A DNA stretch of 64,000 nt from JAAYDI01 sp052034005 (GCA_052034005.1 JBPOJB010000012.1:124001-188000); one strand, 5' to 3'; positions 34,461 to 43,930 are shown, numbered from the stretch's first letter. Numbers and translations are program-made. Notes: a model not told the origin generated them from the sequence alone.

Positions 34461-35393
34461 CTAGGCTTCTCCTCGATGCATGCGCATCAGGGACGAGAAC
34501 AGGCGCTGGAGCGAATCGTCCGCCGATCGCATCTCGCGCACCTGGATCTGGAGCGTGGCGAGCCAACGGGGCAACTGCTCGAACACGGCCACCGGCTGGC
34601 GGGTGGCGATCACCAGCGTCTGGTCGTCGTCGGCCAGCCGCACGGACTCGGCCAGCCCCGACTCCACGAACTCGCGGCCCAAGCGTGCCGGCCGGTCACA
34701 GCGGATGTGGATCTCGTTGGGCACCTCCGCCAGCAGCGCATGGATCTCGTCGGACGGCCCGGATGCCAGCAGCCGCCCGCCGCGGATCAGCAGGAAGCTG
34801 GGGCTCACCGCCTCGACTTCGTGCAGGATATGACTCGCCACGATCAGGCTGCGCCCGTCGCGCGTCCACGCGCGGAGCACTTCCGTCATCTCGTGCCGCC
34901 CGATCGGATCCAGCCCGTTGAACGGCTCGTCGAGAATCAGCAGGGTGGGGTCGTGAGCAAATGCCTGCGCCAGCTTCGTGCGCTGGCGCATGCCCAGCGA
35001 ATAGGTGCCCATGGCGCGCCGCATCGCCCCATCCATGCCGACCTCCCGCAGCGCCCGCCGGGCCCGCTCGCGCGCCTCCCGACGACGGAACCCGTGCAGC
35101 TCCACCAGGTAGCTGATCCACTCCAGCGCCGACACGTTCGGGTGCAGCACATCCACGGCCGGACACAAGCCAATCGTGCGGAGCAACCGGTCCCGCCGCC
35201 AGGGTGAATCCCCCATCACCCGGATGCGACCCATGGTCGGCCGCAGCTGGCCCGTGATGAGATTCAACAGGGTCGTCTTCCCCGAGCCGTTCGGGCCCAC
35301 CAGGCCGTACGCGCCCGGAGCTAATGACAATGTAATGTCATTTACGCCGATGACCGTCCCGTACAGCTTGGTGACGTTCTGCAGTTGAATCAT
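34461..35393 (-). CDS. ABC transporter ATP-binding protein
   Basis: A 310-residue cytoplasmic ATPase. Walker A is GPNGSGKTT (about 33-41), the ABC signature is YSLGMRQR (in place of LSGGQ), Walker B is LLILDEPFNGLDP, and the switch His is in VASHILHE. A C-terminal domain of about 90 residues is typical of ABC-2 export ATPases. The alternative start GTG at 35405 overlaps the preceding permease stop (GTGA). It works with the permease at 33505. Confidence 0.88.
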   Translation of the reverse strand: MIQLQNVTKLYGTVIGVNDITLSLAPGAYGLVGPNGSGKTTLLNLITGQLRPTMGRIRVMGDSPWRRDRLLRTIGLCPAVDVLHPNVSALEWISYLVELHGFRRREARERARRALREVGMDGAMRRAMGTYSLGMRQRTKLAQAFAHDPTLLILDEPFNGLDPIGRHEMTEVLRAWTRDGRSLIVASHILHEVEAVSPSFLLIRGGRLLASGPSDEIHALLAEVPNEIHIRCDRPARLGREFVESGLAESVRLADDDQTLVIATRQPVAVFEQLPRWLATLQIQVREMRSADDSLQRLFSSLMRMHRGEA

Positions 35394-35401
35394 GCGCCCA
35401 C

Positions 35402-36328
35402 TCACACACGCATCGGCGCCGCGACGCGCGCCAACAGCACCGTCAGCGGCAGAATGGTGACCAGGACGAGCAGGATCGCGGCCGGACCCACCTCCCGCGC
35501 GCCCGCCGACAGGTCGAACACCCACGACTCCACGTAGCCCAGCACATGGTACAGGGACAGCATGTTCCAGGCCGGCTCCAGGCTCAGCCGGTCCAGGAAG
35601 AAATGGGCGGTCCATCCCAGCCCCCAGACGGCGAACCACGAGAAGCTCGCGTAGCGGCTCTCGGTCGTCAACGACGAGAAGAACAGGGCCAGCGAGGTGG
35701 TGGGGATCAACAGCACGCCCGAGGCCGCCAGGATCCGCAGCGGGATGTCCCATGTGTCCAGCACCACGCTGATCGACGGCGACAACATGACGCCGATCAC
35801 GTACAGCATCAACGCCGGGAACGTCGTCACCGCCGCCAGGTAACTCCAGATCACCATCGTCTTGCCCCAGATATATTCCGGCGGCGTGATGGGCCGGGAG
35901 AAGTAGAGCAGAAACGCGCGCGATCGGAAGTCCTGCGAAATCAGCGGCGGCGCAATCATGCCGATCAGCAACACCATCAGAACCGCCTGGGGATAGCGGA
36001 AATAGGTCAACAGGAACAGCGACCACACCTTGTGCCGCGCGGACGCCGCGTCCTCATACCAGGCCGAGATGGCGTCGTGCGACAACGGCAGTTGATGCAG
36101 CAACACCGGCACCGCGCGGCGCAGCTCGCTACGCTCGAAACTCTGCTCGTACACGAAGATGCAGATGCCCAACGCCGCCGCGGGCAGCCAGGCGAAAAAC
36201 AACATCCGACGCAGCCACTGGTTCTTCCAGACCAGCCGCATGCCGGCGCCGGAGATCACCGTCCAACGCCAGAGCGGTATGCCGGTCGCACCCGTCCACG
36301 GTCGATAGCCCACGTCATGGATTGGCAC
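35402..36328 (-). CDS. ABC-2 type transporter permease
   Basis: A 308-residue membrane protein with six predicted helices. The first begins after YRPWTGATGIPLWRW; SRAFLLYFSRPITPPEYIWGKTM is the conserved cytoplasmic elbow of ABC-2 permeases. It is a different permease from that at 33505 but has the same layout, and it overlaps its partner ATPase gene (36315) by 14 nt. Confidence 0.84.
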   Translation of the reverse strand: MPIHDVGYRPWTGATGIPLWRWTVISGAGMRLVWKNQWLRRMLFFAWLPAAALGICIFVYEQSFERSELRRAVPVLLHQLPLSHDAISAWYEDAASARHKVWSLFLLTYFRYPQAVLMVLLIGMIAPPLISQDFRSRAFLLYFSRPITPPEYIWGKTMVIWSYLAAVTTFPALMLYVIGVMLSPSISVVLDTWDIPLRILAASGVLLIPTTSLALFFSSLTTESRYASFSWFAVWGLGWTAHFFLDRLSLEPAWNMLSLYHVLGYVESWVFDLSAGAREVGPAAILLVLVTILPLTVLLARVAAPMRV

Positions 36329-37322
36329 GTTGGCCTCCTCGCACCGCGTCCAGAAAGATCTGCTCGAGCGAATTCCGCGACGGGACCAACGACCGAATCC
36401 CCACCCCCGCCTCCGCCGCCCACCGCCACACGCACGCCGCCGCTTCCGCCCCGCCGACCACCACGCGCAGCGTCCCGTGCTCGCCCACCGTCACGCTGCC
36501 ACCGGCCGCCTCCACCCGCCGAATCAACGGCGACGCGTCGCCCGACGTGCGCACATGGACGGCCGGCGACGATGGCTCACTGAGCCTCTCCAGCGTATCG
36601 ACCACCCGCACCTCGCCCTGGGCCAGGATCGCCACCATGTCGCAGATGGCCCGCACGTCCGGCAGGATATGAGTCGACAACAACACCGCCTTGCCCGCCC
36701 GGCGGGCCAGCGTCTGGATGCGCTGCAGCATCGCCACCCGCTCCTCCGGGTCCAGCCCCGCCGTCGGCTCGTCCAGGATCAACAGCTGAGGATCGTGCAC
36801 GATCGCCTGCGCGAACTTGACCTTCTGCCGCATCCCCGTCGAATACGTGTCCACCTCGCGGTACCGCTCCTGCTCCACGCCGCAGAAGTCCAGCATCTCG
36901 TGCGCGCGGCGCAGCGACTCCGTGCGCGGATGACCCGACAACCGCGCGGCAAACTGCACCATCTCGACGCCCGTCAACCCGGAAATGTAACAGTCGTCCT
37001 CCGGCATGAACCCGACGTGCGCGCGGATCAGACGCGCTTCCCGCGGCAGGTCGTAACCCAGCACCGATCCGTGCCCCTTCGAGATCCGCACCAGGCCCAA
37101 CAAGACCTTAATCAACGTCGTCTTGCCCGCGCCGTTCGGACCCAGGAGACCGGTGATCCCGTGCCCGATCGCCATGGTCACGTCACGCAGCGCGGCCACG
37201 CGCCCATAGTTCTTGACCACGCCGTGCAACTGCGCGATGTCGGCCGAACCGCCGGCCGGCACATGGGTGCCCGCATTCGCGGGACGAATCGCCGCCCCTT
37301 GCGCAGCTGGGTCCTGTCTCAT
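36315..37322 (-). CDS. ABC transporter ATP-binding protein
   Basis: A 335-residue cytoplasmic ATPase. Walker A is GPNGAGKTT, the Q-loop region reads GFMPEDD, the signature is YSTGMRQKV, Walker B is LLILDEPTAGLDP, and the switch His is in STHILPDV. An extra N-terminal stretch of about 30 residues (HVPAGGSADIAQL) and a C-terminal domain of about 90 residues are present. It forms the second exporter module with the permease at 35402 and starts 4 nt after the reductase gene. Confidence 0.88.
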   Translation of the reverse strand: MRQDPAAQGAAIRPANAGTHVPAGGSADIAQLHGVVKNYGRVAALRDVTMAIGHGITGLLGPNGAGKTTLIKVLLGLVRISKGHGSVLGYDLPREARLIRAHVGFMPEDDCYISGLTGVEMVQFAARLSGHPRTESLRRAHEMLDFCGVEQERYREVDTYSTGMRQKVKFAQAIVHDPQLLILDEPTAGLDPEERVAMLQRIQTLARRAGKAVLLSTHILPDVRAICDMVAILAQGEVRVVDTLERLSEPSSPAVHVRTSGDASPLIRRVEAAGGSVTVGEHGTLRVVVGGAEAAACVWRWAAEAGVGIRSLVPSRNSLEQIFLDAVRGGQRANP

Positions 37323-37326
37323 ACGC

Positions 37327-37959
37327 CTAACGCCTGAGCATCCGGAAGGCACAGTCCCCGCCCCAGCCCTGGAACACGGCCAGGTACACGTACAGCGCGG
37401 CCAAGGGCTCCAACTGGCGGGCCATCTGCAGCGGCCCGCATTCCACCGGGTCAAAGCCCAGCACTTCCGCCAACTGCTTGACCGCGATCTTGGCCGCCTC
37501 GTCATCGCCGCAGATGAACACGTGCGCGCGCAGGTCGCCGTAGACCGGGTCCTCCATCGTCGCCGCGCTGAGCGTGTTGAAAGCCTTCACCACCCGCGCC
37601 TCCGGAAACCACCCGGCGATCTGCTCGGCGGCCGACGTGGTGTGGCCGATGCTCACACCCTGCAAGTCCGGCGTGAGCGGATTGATGCAGTCGATCAGGA
37701 TCTTGCCCTGCAGGCTGCGAGCCGACTCGAGCACCGCGCGCGCCTGGTCCCACGGGATCGCCAACAGCACGAGATCGGCCGCCGCGATCGCGTCGGCACA
37801 ACTGCCCACGCTGGCCCGCGACCCCGCCCGCGTCAACACCCCGCGCGCCTCCGACCCTTCCGGGTCCTGCGCTCCGAAATACACCTCGTGGCCCGCCTGG
37901 GCCCACCGGCAGCCCAGCGCGCCACCCACGTTGCCCGTTCCCAACACCGCTATCTTCAC
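37327..37959 (-). CDS. NADPH-dependent F420 reductase-family oxidoreductase
   Basis: A 210-residue Rossmann-fold dehydrogenase. The dinucleotide loop is at the very N-terminus (KIAVLGTGNVGGALGCRWAQAGHEV), followed by VLLAIPWDQA, CINPLT and ARVVKAFNTLSA, the pattern of the F420:NADP oxidoreductase/NADP-oxidoreductase coenzyme F420-binding family. Many bacterial members do not use F420, so the cofactor partner is uncertain. GTG at 37959 was chosen because AGGAGAG precedes it. It heads the ABC exporter cluster. Confidence 0.8.
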   Translation of the reverse strand: MKIAVLGTGNVGGALGCRWAQAGHEVYFGAQDPEGSEARGVLTRAGSRASVGSCADAIAAADLVLLAIPWDQARAVLESARSLQGKILIDCINPLTPDLQGVSIGHTTSAAEQIAGWFPEARVVKAFNTLSAATMEDPVYGDLRAHVFICGDDEAAKIAVKQLAEVLGFDPVECGPLQMARQLEPLAALYVYLAVFQGWGGDCAFRMLRR

Positions 37960-38132
37960 ACTCGCTCTCCTGTAGGTCTCCATGGACAATATGCCAGTAT
38001 GGCGCATGACCACCTGAGCCGCAAAGTCGGTGGCCGGGAAATTCTCCATACCATGTGCGATCGATCCGGCAGCGAACGGAGAATGGGAGAACCTCGTGGC
38101 GCAGCGCCTGCGGCGAGCCGCCTGAATCCTCC

Positions 38133-38507
38133 TCAGTCGTTCCGCAACACCGCGAGCTGCGGTTCGAGGCAGACCTGGTACACGACCGGCTTGTCGACTT
38201 CGCGCCCCCGCTGATCGCGCAAGGACAGGTGGACTGCCACATCATCAAACGGTCGAATGGACGTTGACGGCGACTCCAGCCGGTACGCGACCAGGCGCCA
38301 CCCATTCCGGCAGTCCTCGTCCTCGAATCGGATGGGCGGCTGGCGCGTGGCCAGCGCGCCCGCCTGGCCTTCTTTCCAGGCGTCCAGCGTGGCGGTGAGC
38401 ACCTTCATGGCCTCGGCCGCATCGTAGTTCTGCGGCGGCGGCGGGGATCCGCAACCAGGCAACCACGCGACCAGGCCGAGCAGGAGGCATGTGCAGCGAA
38501 GCTTCAT
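38133..38507 (-). CDS. Small lipoprotein accompanying the DUF1559 protein
   Basis: A 124-residue predicted lipoprotein. The signal peptide ends in a lipobox, AWLPGC, with Cys19 as the lipidated residue. The mature part is short, charged and without a known domain. Genes like this follow DUF1559 genes in many planctomycetes, and here it starts 11 nt after one, so the two are probably translated together. The function is unknown. Confidence 0.78.
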   Translation of the reverse strand: MKLRCTCLLLGLVAWLPGCGSPPPPQNYDAAEAMKVLTATLDAWKEGQAGALATRQPPIRFEDEDCRNGWRLVAYRLESPSTSIRPFDDVAVHLSLRDQRGREVDKPVVYQVCLEPQLAVLRND

Positions 38508-38518
38508 CGCAGCCACCT

Positions 38519-39544
38519 TCAATCGAAGTCGTCCGGGATCGATTCCTGTCCGTTGATGGTCCCCAGGGCACGCCACAGCGCCCCGTCGATCGTGCTGCCG
38601 AAGAAGTGGACGGAACCATCGGCCAGCACCGCCTGCACGCCCCCGGGATGGTAGCTGCGCGAGGTAATCGCGCCGAAGGTCGGTCCACCCAGTCGTTCCC
38701 GGCGGCTCAGCACGTCGACATCCGGCTCGCTCAACCCCGGTCCGCCGGGCGTTCGCCGGTTCGGCGGCCAGGCGGTGGTGAACCCGTTGTGATGCACGGA
38801 CATCTCGGCCCATTGCGTGTGCGCGTTGCGGAAGAGCGAGCAGCCGCTGCCCTCGTATTCCGGGCAGACGGTCAGCGGGTCGGCGTTGGGCGGCGGGACG
38901 TTCTCCGGGTCCTGAATCTGCGACAACACGCCGCAGTCACGGATCGTCACCTGGTAGTTCTTCACCTCGGACATCAGCAGCGTGTGGCTCAGCCCGTCGC
39001 TGAAGTAGGTCCACCGCTGGCAGTAGTTGACGCCGAACGCCGACCGGTTCGGGAGGCTGGACCGCCCCGGGCCGCCCCAAACATACCAGTCGCCCATGCT
39101 GAACCCGTAGTTGACGCCGCCGATGTCGCCGAACGCCGCGTGCGACTTCGGCTCGGGTTGGGCTTCGCTCGGGCACACGAACACCGGGATGACATGCCCC
39201 ACGGCCGCCCGGTTGCGGATGTCGCCGTAGGCCGCGCTTGTGTCCATCGCGTTGAAGATGTTGTTCAGTTCGAGAAAGGGAAGGATGCGCGCGTGGGGCC
39301 CCAGATAGCTCGTCCACAACCCGCCGTCCGCGCGCGGCTCGATGAGCGCGGTGGGCGGCAGCCTCCCGGCGCTGTCATGGTAGTGATGGATGGCCAGCCC
39401 AAGCTGTTTCAGGTTGTTGCTGCACGCGGTGCGCCGGGACGCCTCCCGCGCCGCCTGGACGGCCGGCAGCAACAGGCCGACCAGGACGCCGATGATGGCG
39501 ATCACCACCAGCAGTTCGACCAGTGTGAATGCATGTCGCTTCAC
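38519..39544 (-). CDS. DUF1559-domain protein with prepilin-type N-terminus
   Basis: A 341-residue protein of a family greatly expanded in planctomycetes. It begins with a type IV pilin/pseudopilin cleavage and methylation motif, HAFTLVELLVVIAIIGVLVG, followed by LLPAVQAAREASRR and the DUF1559 body. The family end motif is AVLADGSVHFFGSTID. Members are thought to form surface or periplasmic fibre- or secretion-like structures; no biochemical role is proven. The GTG start at 39544 has AAAGGGG 6 nt upstream. Confidence 0.92.
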   Translation of the reverse strand: MKRHAFTLVELLVVIAIIGVLVGLLLPAVQAAREASRRTACSNNLKQLGLAIHHYHDSAGRLPPTALIEPRADGGLWTSYLGPHARILPFLELNNIFNAMDTSAAYGDIRNRAAVGHVIPVFVCPSEAQPEPKSHAAFGDIGGVNYGFSMGDWYVWGGPGRSSLPNRSAFGVNYCQRWTYFSDGLSHTLLMSEVKNYQVTIRDCGVLSQIQDPENVPPPNADPLTVCPEYEGSGCSLFRNAHTQWAEMSVHHNGFTTAWPPNRRTPGGPGLSEPDVDVLSRRERLGGPTFGAITSRSYHPGGVQAVLADGSVHFFGSTIDGALWRALGTINGQESIPDDFD

Positions 39545-39571
39545 CGCGTGCCCCTTTCCGGAATTCGGCGA

Positions 39572-40624
39572 TCAATGGGAGGCGGTCACGTGACGCGGGT
39601 ACTCCCAACGGCCCACGTTGTCGCGGACCCACTCGTAGTAGAACCGGACGCCCCGGTCCTTGGCGCCGGTCCCGTAACCTCCCATTTCCGCGTGCGGCGC
39701 GCTGCCGCTGTAGTTGGTGATCCCCTGGATGAACGCCGCGTGGAAGAGCATGGCCGCGTTGGGCGCGTCCCGGTATCGGCGGCAATCGGCGAAAATGTAG
39801 TCCCGATTCGCCTGGTTGAAGACGCCGTCGTTCTGATAGACATCCTGGCGGAGCGTCTCGACGTTGACCACGAACCCGCTGTCCGGGATCGGCATCTGTT
39901 TCTGGATGATCCGCACGTCCATGCCGGGGTACGTATCGGCCGTCTCGGAGTTGGCGGTGGGGCAGACGCCCACCTCGATGTCCGGCGCGACGGCCTTGAA
40001 CCAAGCGGTCAGTCGCGCCTTCTTCGCCGCGCCGTCCGGCTCGCGGAAGATCTCGTGATCGATCCGCTCGGCGTGGTTGTACTCGTGGATGATGTCGACG
40101 AAGACGTTCCTGAGCCCGCGATCGCGCAGGAACCCGGCCGCTTGCTCGATCGCCCGCCGGATGGCTGCCTCGTCGTAAAACGCCTGGTCCTTGCGCGGCG
40201 TGAACAGCCCCACCATCACGACCATCCCATGCCGATCGGCTGCGCGCACCAGGCTCTCCAGCCGCGCGCCGATCTCGGGCTTGAGCCTCCCGTCTCGCGT
40301 GAAGCCGTTGGTCCCCGCGTCGGCGTTCGGCCACCCGCCATGACTCCCCTGGATGTACACGCCCAGCAGATTGATGCCGTGGGCCGTCATGTTGTCCAGG
40401 TTGCGGATGTGGCGTTCCGTGATCGCGTCACTGTGCAGTGCGTTGCCGCAACGCAAGCCCCAGAGCTTCACCGGCTCGCCGCCCAGGTACGCGCGATCGT
40501 TCCGGATCTCGAATTCGCGCGTCGGCGCGATGTCCGGCTCCGGCGCCTGGCCGACAACGGAGGTCGGCCACAGGATCAGGACCGCCGCGAAGCAGACGTG
40601 CAGCAGAGAAAAAACATTGATCAT
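39572..40624 (-). CDS. Secreted TIM-barrel glycoside hydrolase-like protein
   Basis: A 350-residue exported protein: a signal peptide, then FEIRNDRAYLGGEPVKLWGLRCGNAL, the opening pattern of GH5-like secreted barrels. Strand ends such as GINLLGVYIQG, HGMVVMVGLFT and NVFVDIIHEYNH (with acidic residues at the catalytic-like positions) support a TIM barrel. The family number and substrate are not certain. ATG at 40624 was chosen; an in-frame GTG lies 9 nt upstream. It follows the DUF1559 gene with a 27-nt gap in the opposite order, so it is transcribed first. Confidence 0.7.
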   Translation of the reverse strand: MINVFSLLHVCFAAVLILWPTSVVGQAPEPDIAPTREFEIRNDRAYLGGEPVKLWGLRCGNALHSDAITERHIRNLDNMTAHGINLLGVYIQGSHGGWPNADAGTNGFTRDGRLKPEIGARLESLVRAADRHGMVVMVGLFTPRKDQAFYDEAAIRRAIEQAAGFLRDRGLRNVFVDIIHEYNHAERIDHEIFREPDGAAKKARLTAWFKAVAPDIEVGVCPTANSETADTYPGMDVRIIQKQMPIPDSGFVVNVETLRQDVYQNDGVFNQANRDYIFADCRRYRDAPNAAMLFHAAFIQGITNYSGSAPHAEMGGYGTGAKDRGVRFYYEWVRDNVGRWEYPRHVTASH

Positions 40625-40716
40625 GGTTGGCACGATCCCCGGTCGAAAGGCCTCTCGCCACGCACATCACGCCTGACGCAGCGGATACCCGCGATTCTCA
40701 CCGTCGGGCGGTTTCC

Positions 40717-40740
40717 GGTCAAGTTCCTGGTCAAGTTCCC
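40717..40740. repeat. 12-bp tandem repeat, two copies
   Basis: GGTCAAGTTCCT is followed directly by GGTCAAGTTCCC in the 153-bp gap between two same-strand genes. A partial third copy (GGTCCCGG) follows. No function is evident. Confidence 0.5.
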
Positions 40741-40777
40741 GGTCCCGGATCTGCCCGGTCGTGCCCCTGTGCCGGGC

Positions 40778-42763
40778 TCAACGGGGGCGCCACTGCGACG
40801 TGCTGCTGACGACCCGGATGCGGTCGCCCGCGCCGAATCGTTCGTAGACCTGTCGCGTCCAGGTGTACTCGGGCGGCATCCCCCCCACGAACGTGATCGG
40901 ACGGGGGTAGGCCAGCGCCAGGTTATGCGGCAAGTCGCCGATGCGCAGGACGCCGAGGAACTCGGGCGTCTTCGGGTCCTCGTGCGTCACGGGGCAATCG
41001 GCCAGCACGATCTCGGCGATCTGAGGATCGAGGATTGCGGCATAGATGGCCACGGGGGCGGTGTAGCCCTGGCCGAACACGGCCACCGGCCCGGTCATGG
41101 CCTCGCGCCGCAGCAGCGCGATGGCGGCCAGCAGGTCGCTGACCTGACGCTCGGGCAGCGTCTGGCCCAGGAGCGGATAGGTGCGTCGGGCCGTCCACAA
41201 GTAGCCGGGGCCCACCGAAGTCACGCCGGTGTTGCGCACCTCGACGGTCGCGGTCGCAAACGCGTTTGAGATCCTCGGCCGTGACGGGCCGCCGCCTTCA
41301 AAGGTGCTCCGCGCATCCGGTTGCGCGGCGCAGACGAGCGTCGGGGCGGGCCAGGGAGTCTCGCGCGACCGCAGCGTCTTGAGGCCGATGGTCATCCCGT
41401 CGAAGCTGTCGAATACGTAGGTCGCGCAGGTGCCGCCGGCATCGCTGCCGTCCGCTCGGAAGTCCCGGCGACGCGGCACGCGGTCGGGCCACGTGTGGCG
41501 GAACGTCGTCTCTCTGAGCCGCCCGATCGCCGCCTCCTGGTGTGCGCGCCAGGCCGCCTCGTCCGTGAGTTCCGGCAAGTCGGCACGTCGGACCAGCAGC
41601 CTGTCGACCTGGCGCATCGCGTCCTCCGCCGGCAACTGGCCGCCGAACACCAGCAGGTTCTCCTCCGGCTCCACGAACTCGGTCACATCGTCCGTCACCG
41701 GAGTGGGGTCGTCTTTCAAATGGGTGTTGAACCAGGTGAAGATCGCGCGGCGCAGCTTCGGCGTGTAGCCGTGCGGCGCCAGATCTTCCACCAGGTCGAA
41801 GTGGCGGCCGGCCCCCAACGCGGCGTACTGCTGGCGGATCCGGTGCGCCACGTCGCGATATCCATAAGGCCTCCACAAGACGTCCTCCGAGCCGGCGGCG
41901 ATCAGCAGGGATCGAGGCGCGATCAACGCGCCGATGTCCGGCCAGCACCAGCGGTAGTAGTTGATCCAGAACGCGCAGTCACAGTGGCCGTCAGTGGCTC
42001 GGTCGGTCACGACATGCTCGATGCTGCCGGTCTGGCAGACCGGCACCACGACCTTGACCCGCTCGTCGGCCGCGCCCAGGCACCAGGAGATCACGCCGCC
42101 GCCGCTCAGTCCGGTGACGCCCATCCGGTCGGCATCCACATCGGGGCGCGTCTCCAGGTAATCCAGCGCGCGCATGGCGTTCCAGACCTCCGTGCCCGCG
42201 GGCGTGTATCCGCGGCTGGGCCAGTCCCAGCGCTCGTCCCGGTAGGTGCCGTGATGGAAGCCCTGCGATTCACCCAGCTGGATCGGATCGAGCACCAGGG
42301 CGACGTAGCCGTGCTGGCCGAACCAGCGCGGGTTGGCCTGGTACGGCGGGTTCGCTTTCCCTTTGGAGTGGCCGCACAAGTAGAGCACGGCGGGCAGCTT
42401 ACCCTCCGGCCGCGCCGGACGGTACAGGTTGCCGATCACGTATGCGCCGGGCAGGCTCTGGAAGTGGACCTTCTCGACCACATAGTCGCCACGCTCCAGC
42501 ACGCCCGTCACGGTGGCCGCCAGCGGCGTGCGCGGCGGCAGGGGCGACAGCCCCAGCATCTCGCGCCACATCTCCCGCCGCTGGGCGACGGTTGCTTCCC
42601 ACTGCGCGGGCGGTAACGGCACGGCGAGCGAGGCGCTGGACACCTGCCGGGCCTCGTCACGCGCCGCGCCGTAGAGCGTGGTCCAGTCGCCACCAGCCGC
42701 GCGCGCCGCCGCCCCGCAAACGCACAACAGGCCGACTATCATGACTCGGTGTGTGGACGACAT
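40778..42763 (-). CDS. Secreted tandem alpha/beta hydrolase (esterase/peptidase-like)
   Basis: A 661-residue exported protein. The first half is an alpha/beta hydrolase with nucleophile Ser220 in GVTGLSGGG, Asp294 in AGSEDVLW and His331 in LAPHGYTP, like acetyl-xylan esterase/Abhydrolase_7 proteins. The C-terminal region repeats the fold in decayed form: the nucleophile elbow reads VFGQGYTAP (about residue 563) with no Ser, and no clear second triad is present. The start at 42763 has GGAGG 5 nt upstream, itself inside the ATG GAG G of an alternative start 12 nt earlier. A role in deacylating polysaccharides is plausible from context. Confidence 0.75.
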   Translation of the reverse strand: MSSTHRVMIVGLLCVCGAAARAAGGDWTTLYGAARDEARQVSSASLAVPLPPAQWEATVAQRREMWREMLGLSPLPPRTPLAATVTGVLERGDYVVEKVHFQSLPGAYVIGNLYRPARPEGKLPAVLYLCGHSKGKANPPYQANPRWFGQHGYVALVLDPIQLGESQGFHHGTYRDERWDWPSRGYTPAGTEVWNAMRALDYLETRPDVDADRMGVTGLSGGGVISWCLGAADERVKVVVPVCQTGSIEHVVTDRATDGHCDCAFWINYYRWCWPDIGALIAPRSLLIAAGSEDVLWRPYGYRDVAHRIRQQYAALGAGRHFDLVEDLAPHGYTPKLRRAIFTWFNTHLKDDPTPVTDDVTEFVEPEENLLVFGGQLPAEDAMRQVDRLLVRRADLPELTDEAAWRAHQEAAIGRLRETTFRHTWPDRVPRRRDFRADGSDAGGTCATYVFDSFDGMTIGLKTLRSRETPWPAPTLVCAAQPDARSTFEGGGPSRPRISNAFATATVEVRNTGVTSVGPGYLWTARRTYPLLGQTLPERQVSDLLAAIALLRREAMTGPVAVFGQGYTAPVAIYAAILDPQIAEIVLADCPVTHEDPKTPEFLGVLRIGDLPHNLALAYPRPITFVGGMPPEYTWTRQVYERFGAGDRIRVVSSTSQWRPR

Positions 42764-42830
42764 CGCGACCTCCATGGGTGCATGGTTGAACGGTCTGGTT
42801 TGATGACGATCACATGGGCCCTTGAGCCAC

Positions 42831-43826
42831 TCAGTTTACCACATTGCGCAGCGGCATCCCCAGCAACGCGCGCCGGCAGACGTCCGCCGACTTGCGGCGC
42901 ACCTCCAACTGACTGTCCTGGCAGTACCACGCCAGGTGCGGATTGAGAATCAGCCGATGATGGGCCGCATGCTGCGGGTCCTGCCAGGCCGCCACGAGCG
43001 GATCGCCCGGCAGCGGCGGTTCGTTTTCCAGCACGTCGATGCCCACGCCGGCCAGGTGGCCCGACGCCAGCGCCGCGGGGACCGCCGCGCAATCCAACAC
43101 GCCCCCGCGCGCGGTATTGACCAGGTAGGAGCCCTCGGGCATCAGCGCAATGGTCCGAGCGTTGAGCATGTACCGGGTCTCGTCAGTCAATGGGCAGTGC
43201 AGGCTGACCACCAGCGACTCGCGAAGCAGTTCGTCGAGCGTCTCCGCGCGGCGGATACCCAACGCCTTGTCGTAACCGTCCGGCTTGTAAGGATCGTAGA
43301 AGACGATGTCCATGCCCAGCGATCTGCCGCGCAGGGCGACTGCGGTGCCGATGCGGCCCAGCCCGACGATCCCCAACACGCGGCCGCGCAGCCGCAGCAG
43401 CGGCACGGCGACGGTGTACGACCAGTTGTCGGCTTTCGCACGCAAATGCGAGTTGGCCCGGTGGATGCCACGCGTCAGTGCCAGCAGCATGCCGACCGCC
43501 GTGTCGGCCACCTCCTCCGCGCCGTAATCGGGCACGTTGCACACGGGTATCCCGCGCTGCCGAGCCAGGGCCTGATCGATGTTGTCGTATCCCACGCCCC
43601 CGCGCACAATGACCCGGCAGCGATCCAAGCGGCTGATGGTCGCCTCGGTCAGGTGGATCAGGTGGTACACGATCAGGCAATCGGCTTCCTCCACGCGGCC
43701 TTGCAGCTCCGCTTCGCTGCCGGCTCGCAACGCCTCCACGTCCGCCAGCTTGCCGAGCACCTGGCGCTCGGGCGCCATGTCATCATCGATCAGGTCCGTG
43801 ATCACCACGCGGTAACGAGGTGCCAT
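42831..43826 (-). CDS. D-isomer 2-hydroxyacid dehydrogenase (CtBP/SerA-like)
   Basis: A 331-residue NAD(P)-dependent oxidoreductase. The catalytic Arg is in RGGVGYDNID, the dinucleotide loop is GIVGLGRIGTAVA, with Asp/Tyr after (FYDPYKP), NTARGGVLD follows, and the Glu/His pair is in DVLENEPP and NPHLAWYC. The layout is closest to C-terminal-binding-protein-like and phosphoglycerate-dehydrogenase-like enzymes. The ATG has AAGGAG 9 nt upstream. The substrate is unknown; the neighbouring cupin and hydrolases suggest sugar-acid metabolism. Confidence 0.87.
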   Translation of the reverse strand: MAPRYRVVITDLIDDDMAPERQVLGKLADVEALRAGSEAELQGRVEEADCLIVYHLIHLTEATISRLDRCRVIVRGGVGYDNIDQALARQRGIPVCNVPDYGAEEVADTAVGMLLALTRGIHRANSHLRAKADNWSYTVAVPLLRLRGRVLGIVGLGRIGTAVALRGRSLGMDIVFYDPYKPDGYDKALGIRRAETLDELLRESLVVSLHCPLTDETRYMLNARTIALMPEGSYLVNTARGGVLDCAAVPAALASGHLAGVGIDVLENEPPLPGDPLVAAWQDPQHAAHHRLILNPHLAWYCQDSQLEVRRKSADVCRRALLGMPLRNVVN

Positions 43827-43930
43827 GCCCTGCTTTCTCCTTGTTGCTGTGCAAACGGCGCGCGTGGATCTTCCCCGCCCGACCCCCGCTCCCATCTCGA
43901 CTCACCCCCGATTGCACCGGCCGCCCTCCG

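Noticed and set aside
33505..37322. ABC cluster considered as part of a defence or toxin-export island
   Set aside because: No toxin, immunity or nuclease gene adjoins it; ordinary ABC-2 exporter features only.
38489..41269. A 926-codon plus-strand open frame across DUF1559 and hydrolase genes
   Set aside because: It runs antisense through several recognised genes and their boundaries, a GC-bias effect.
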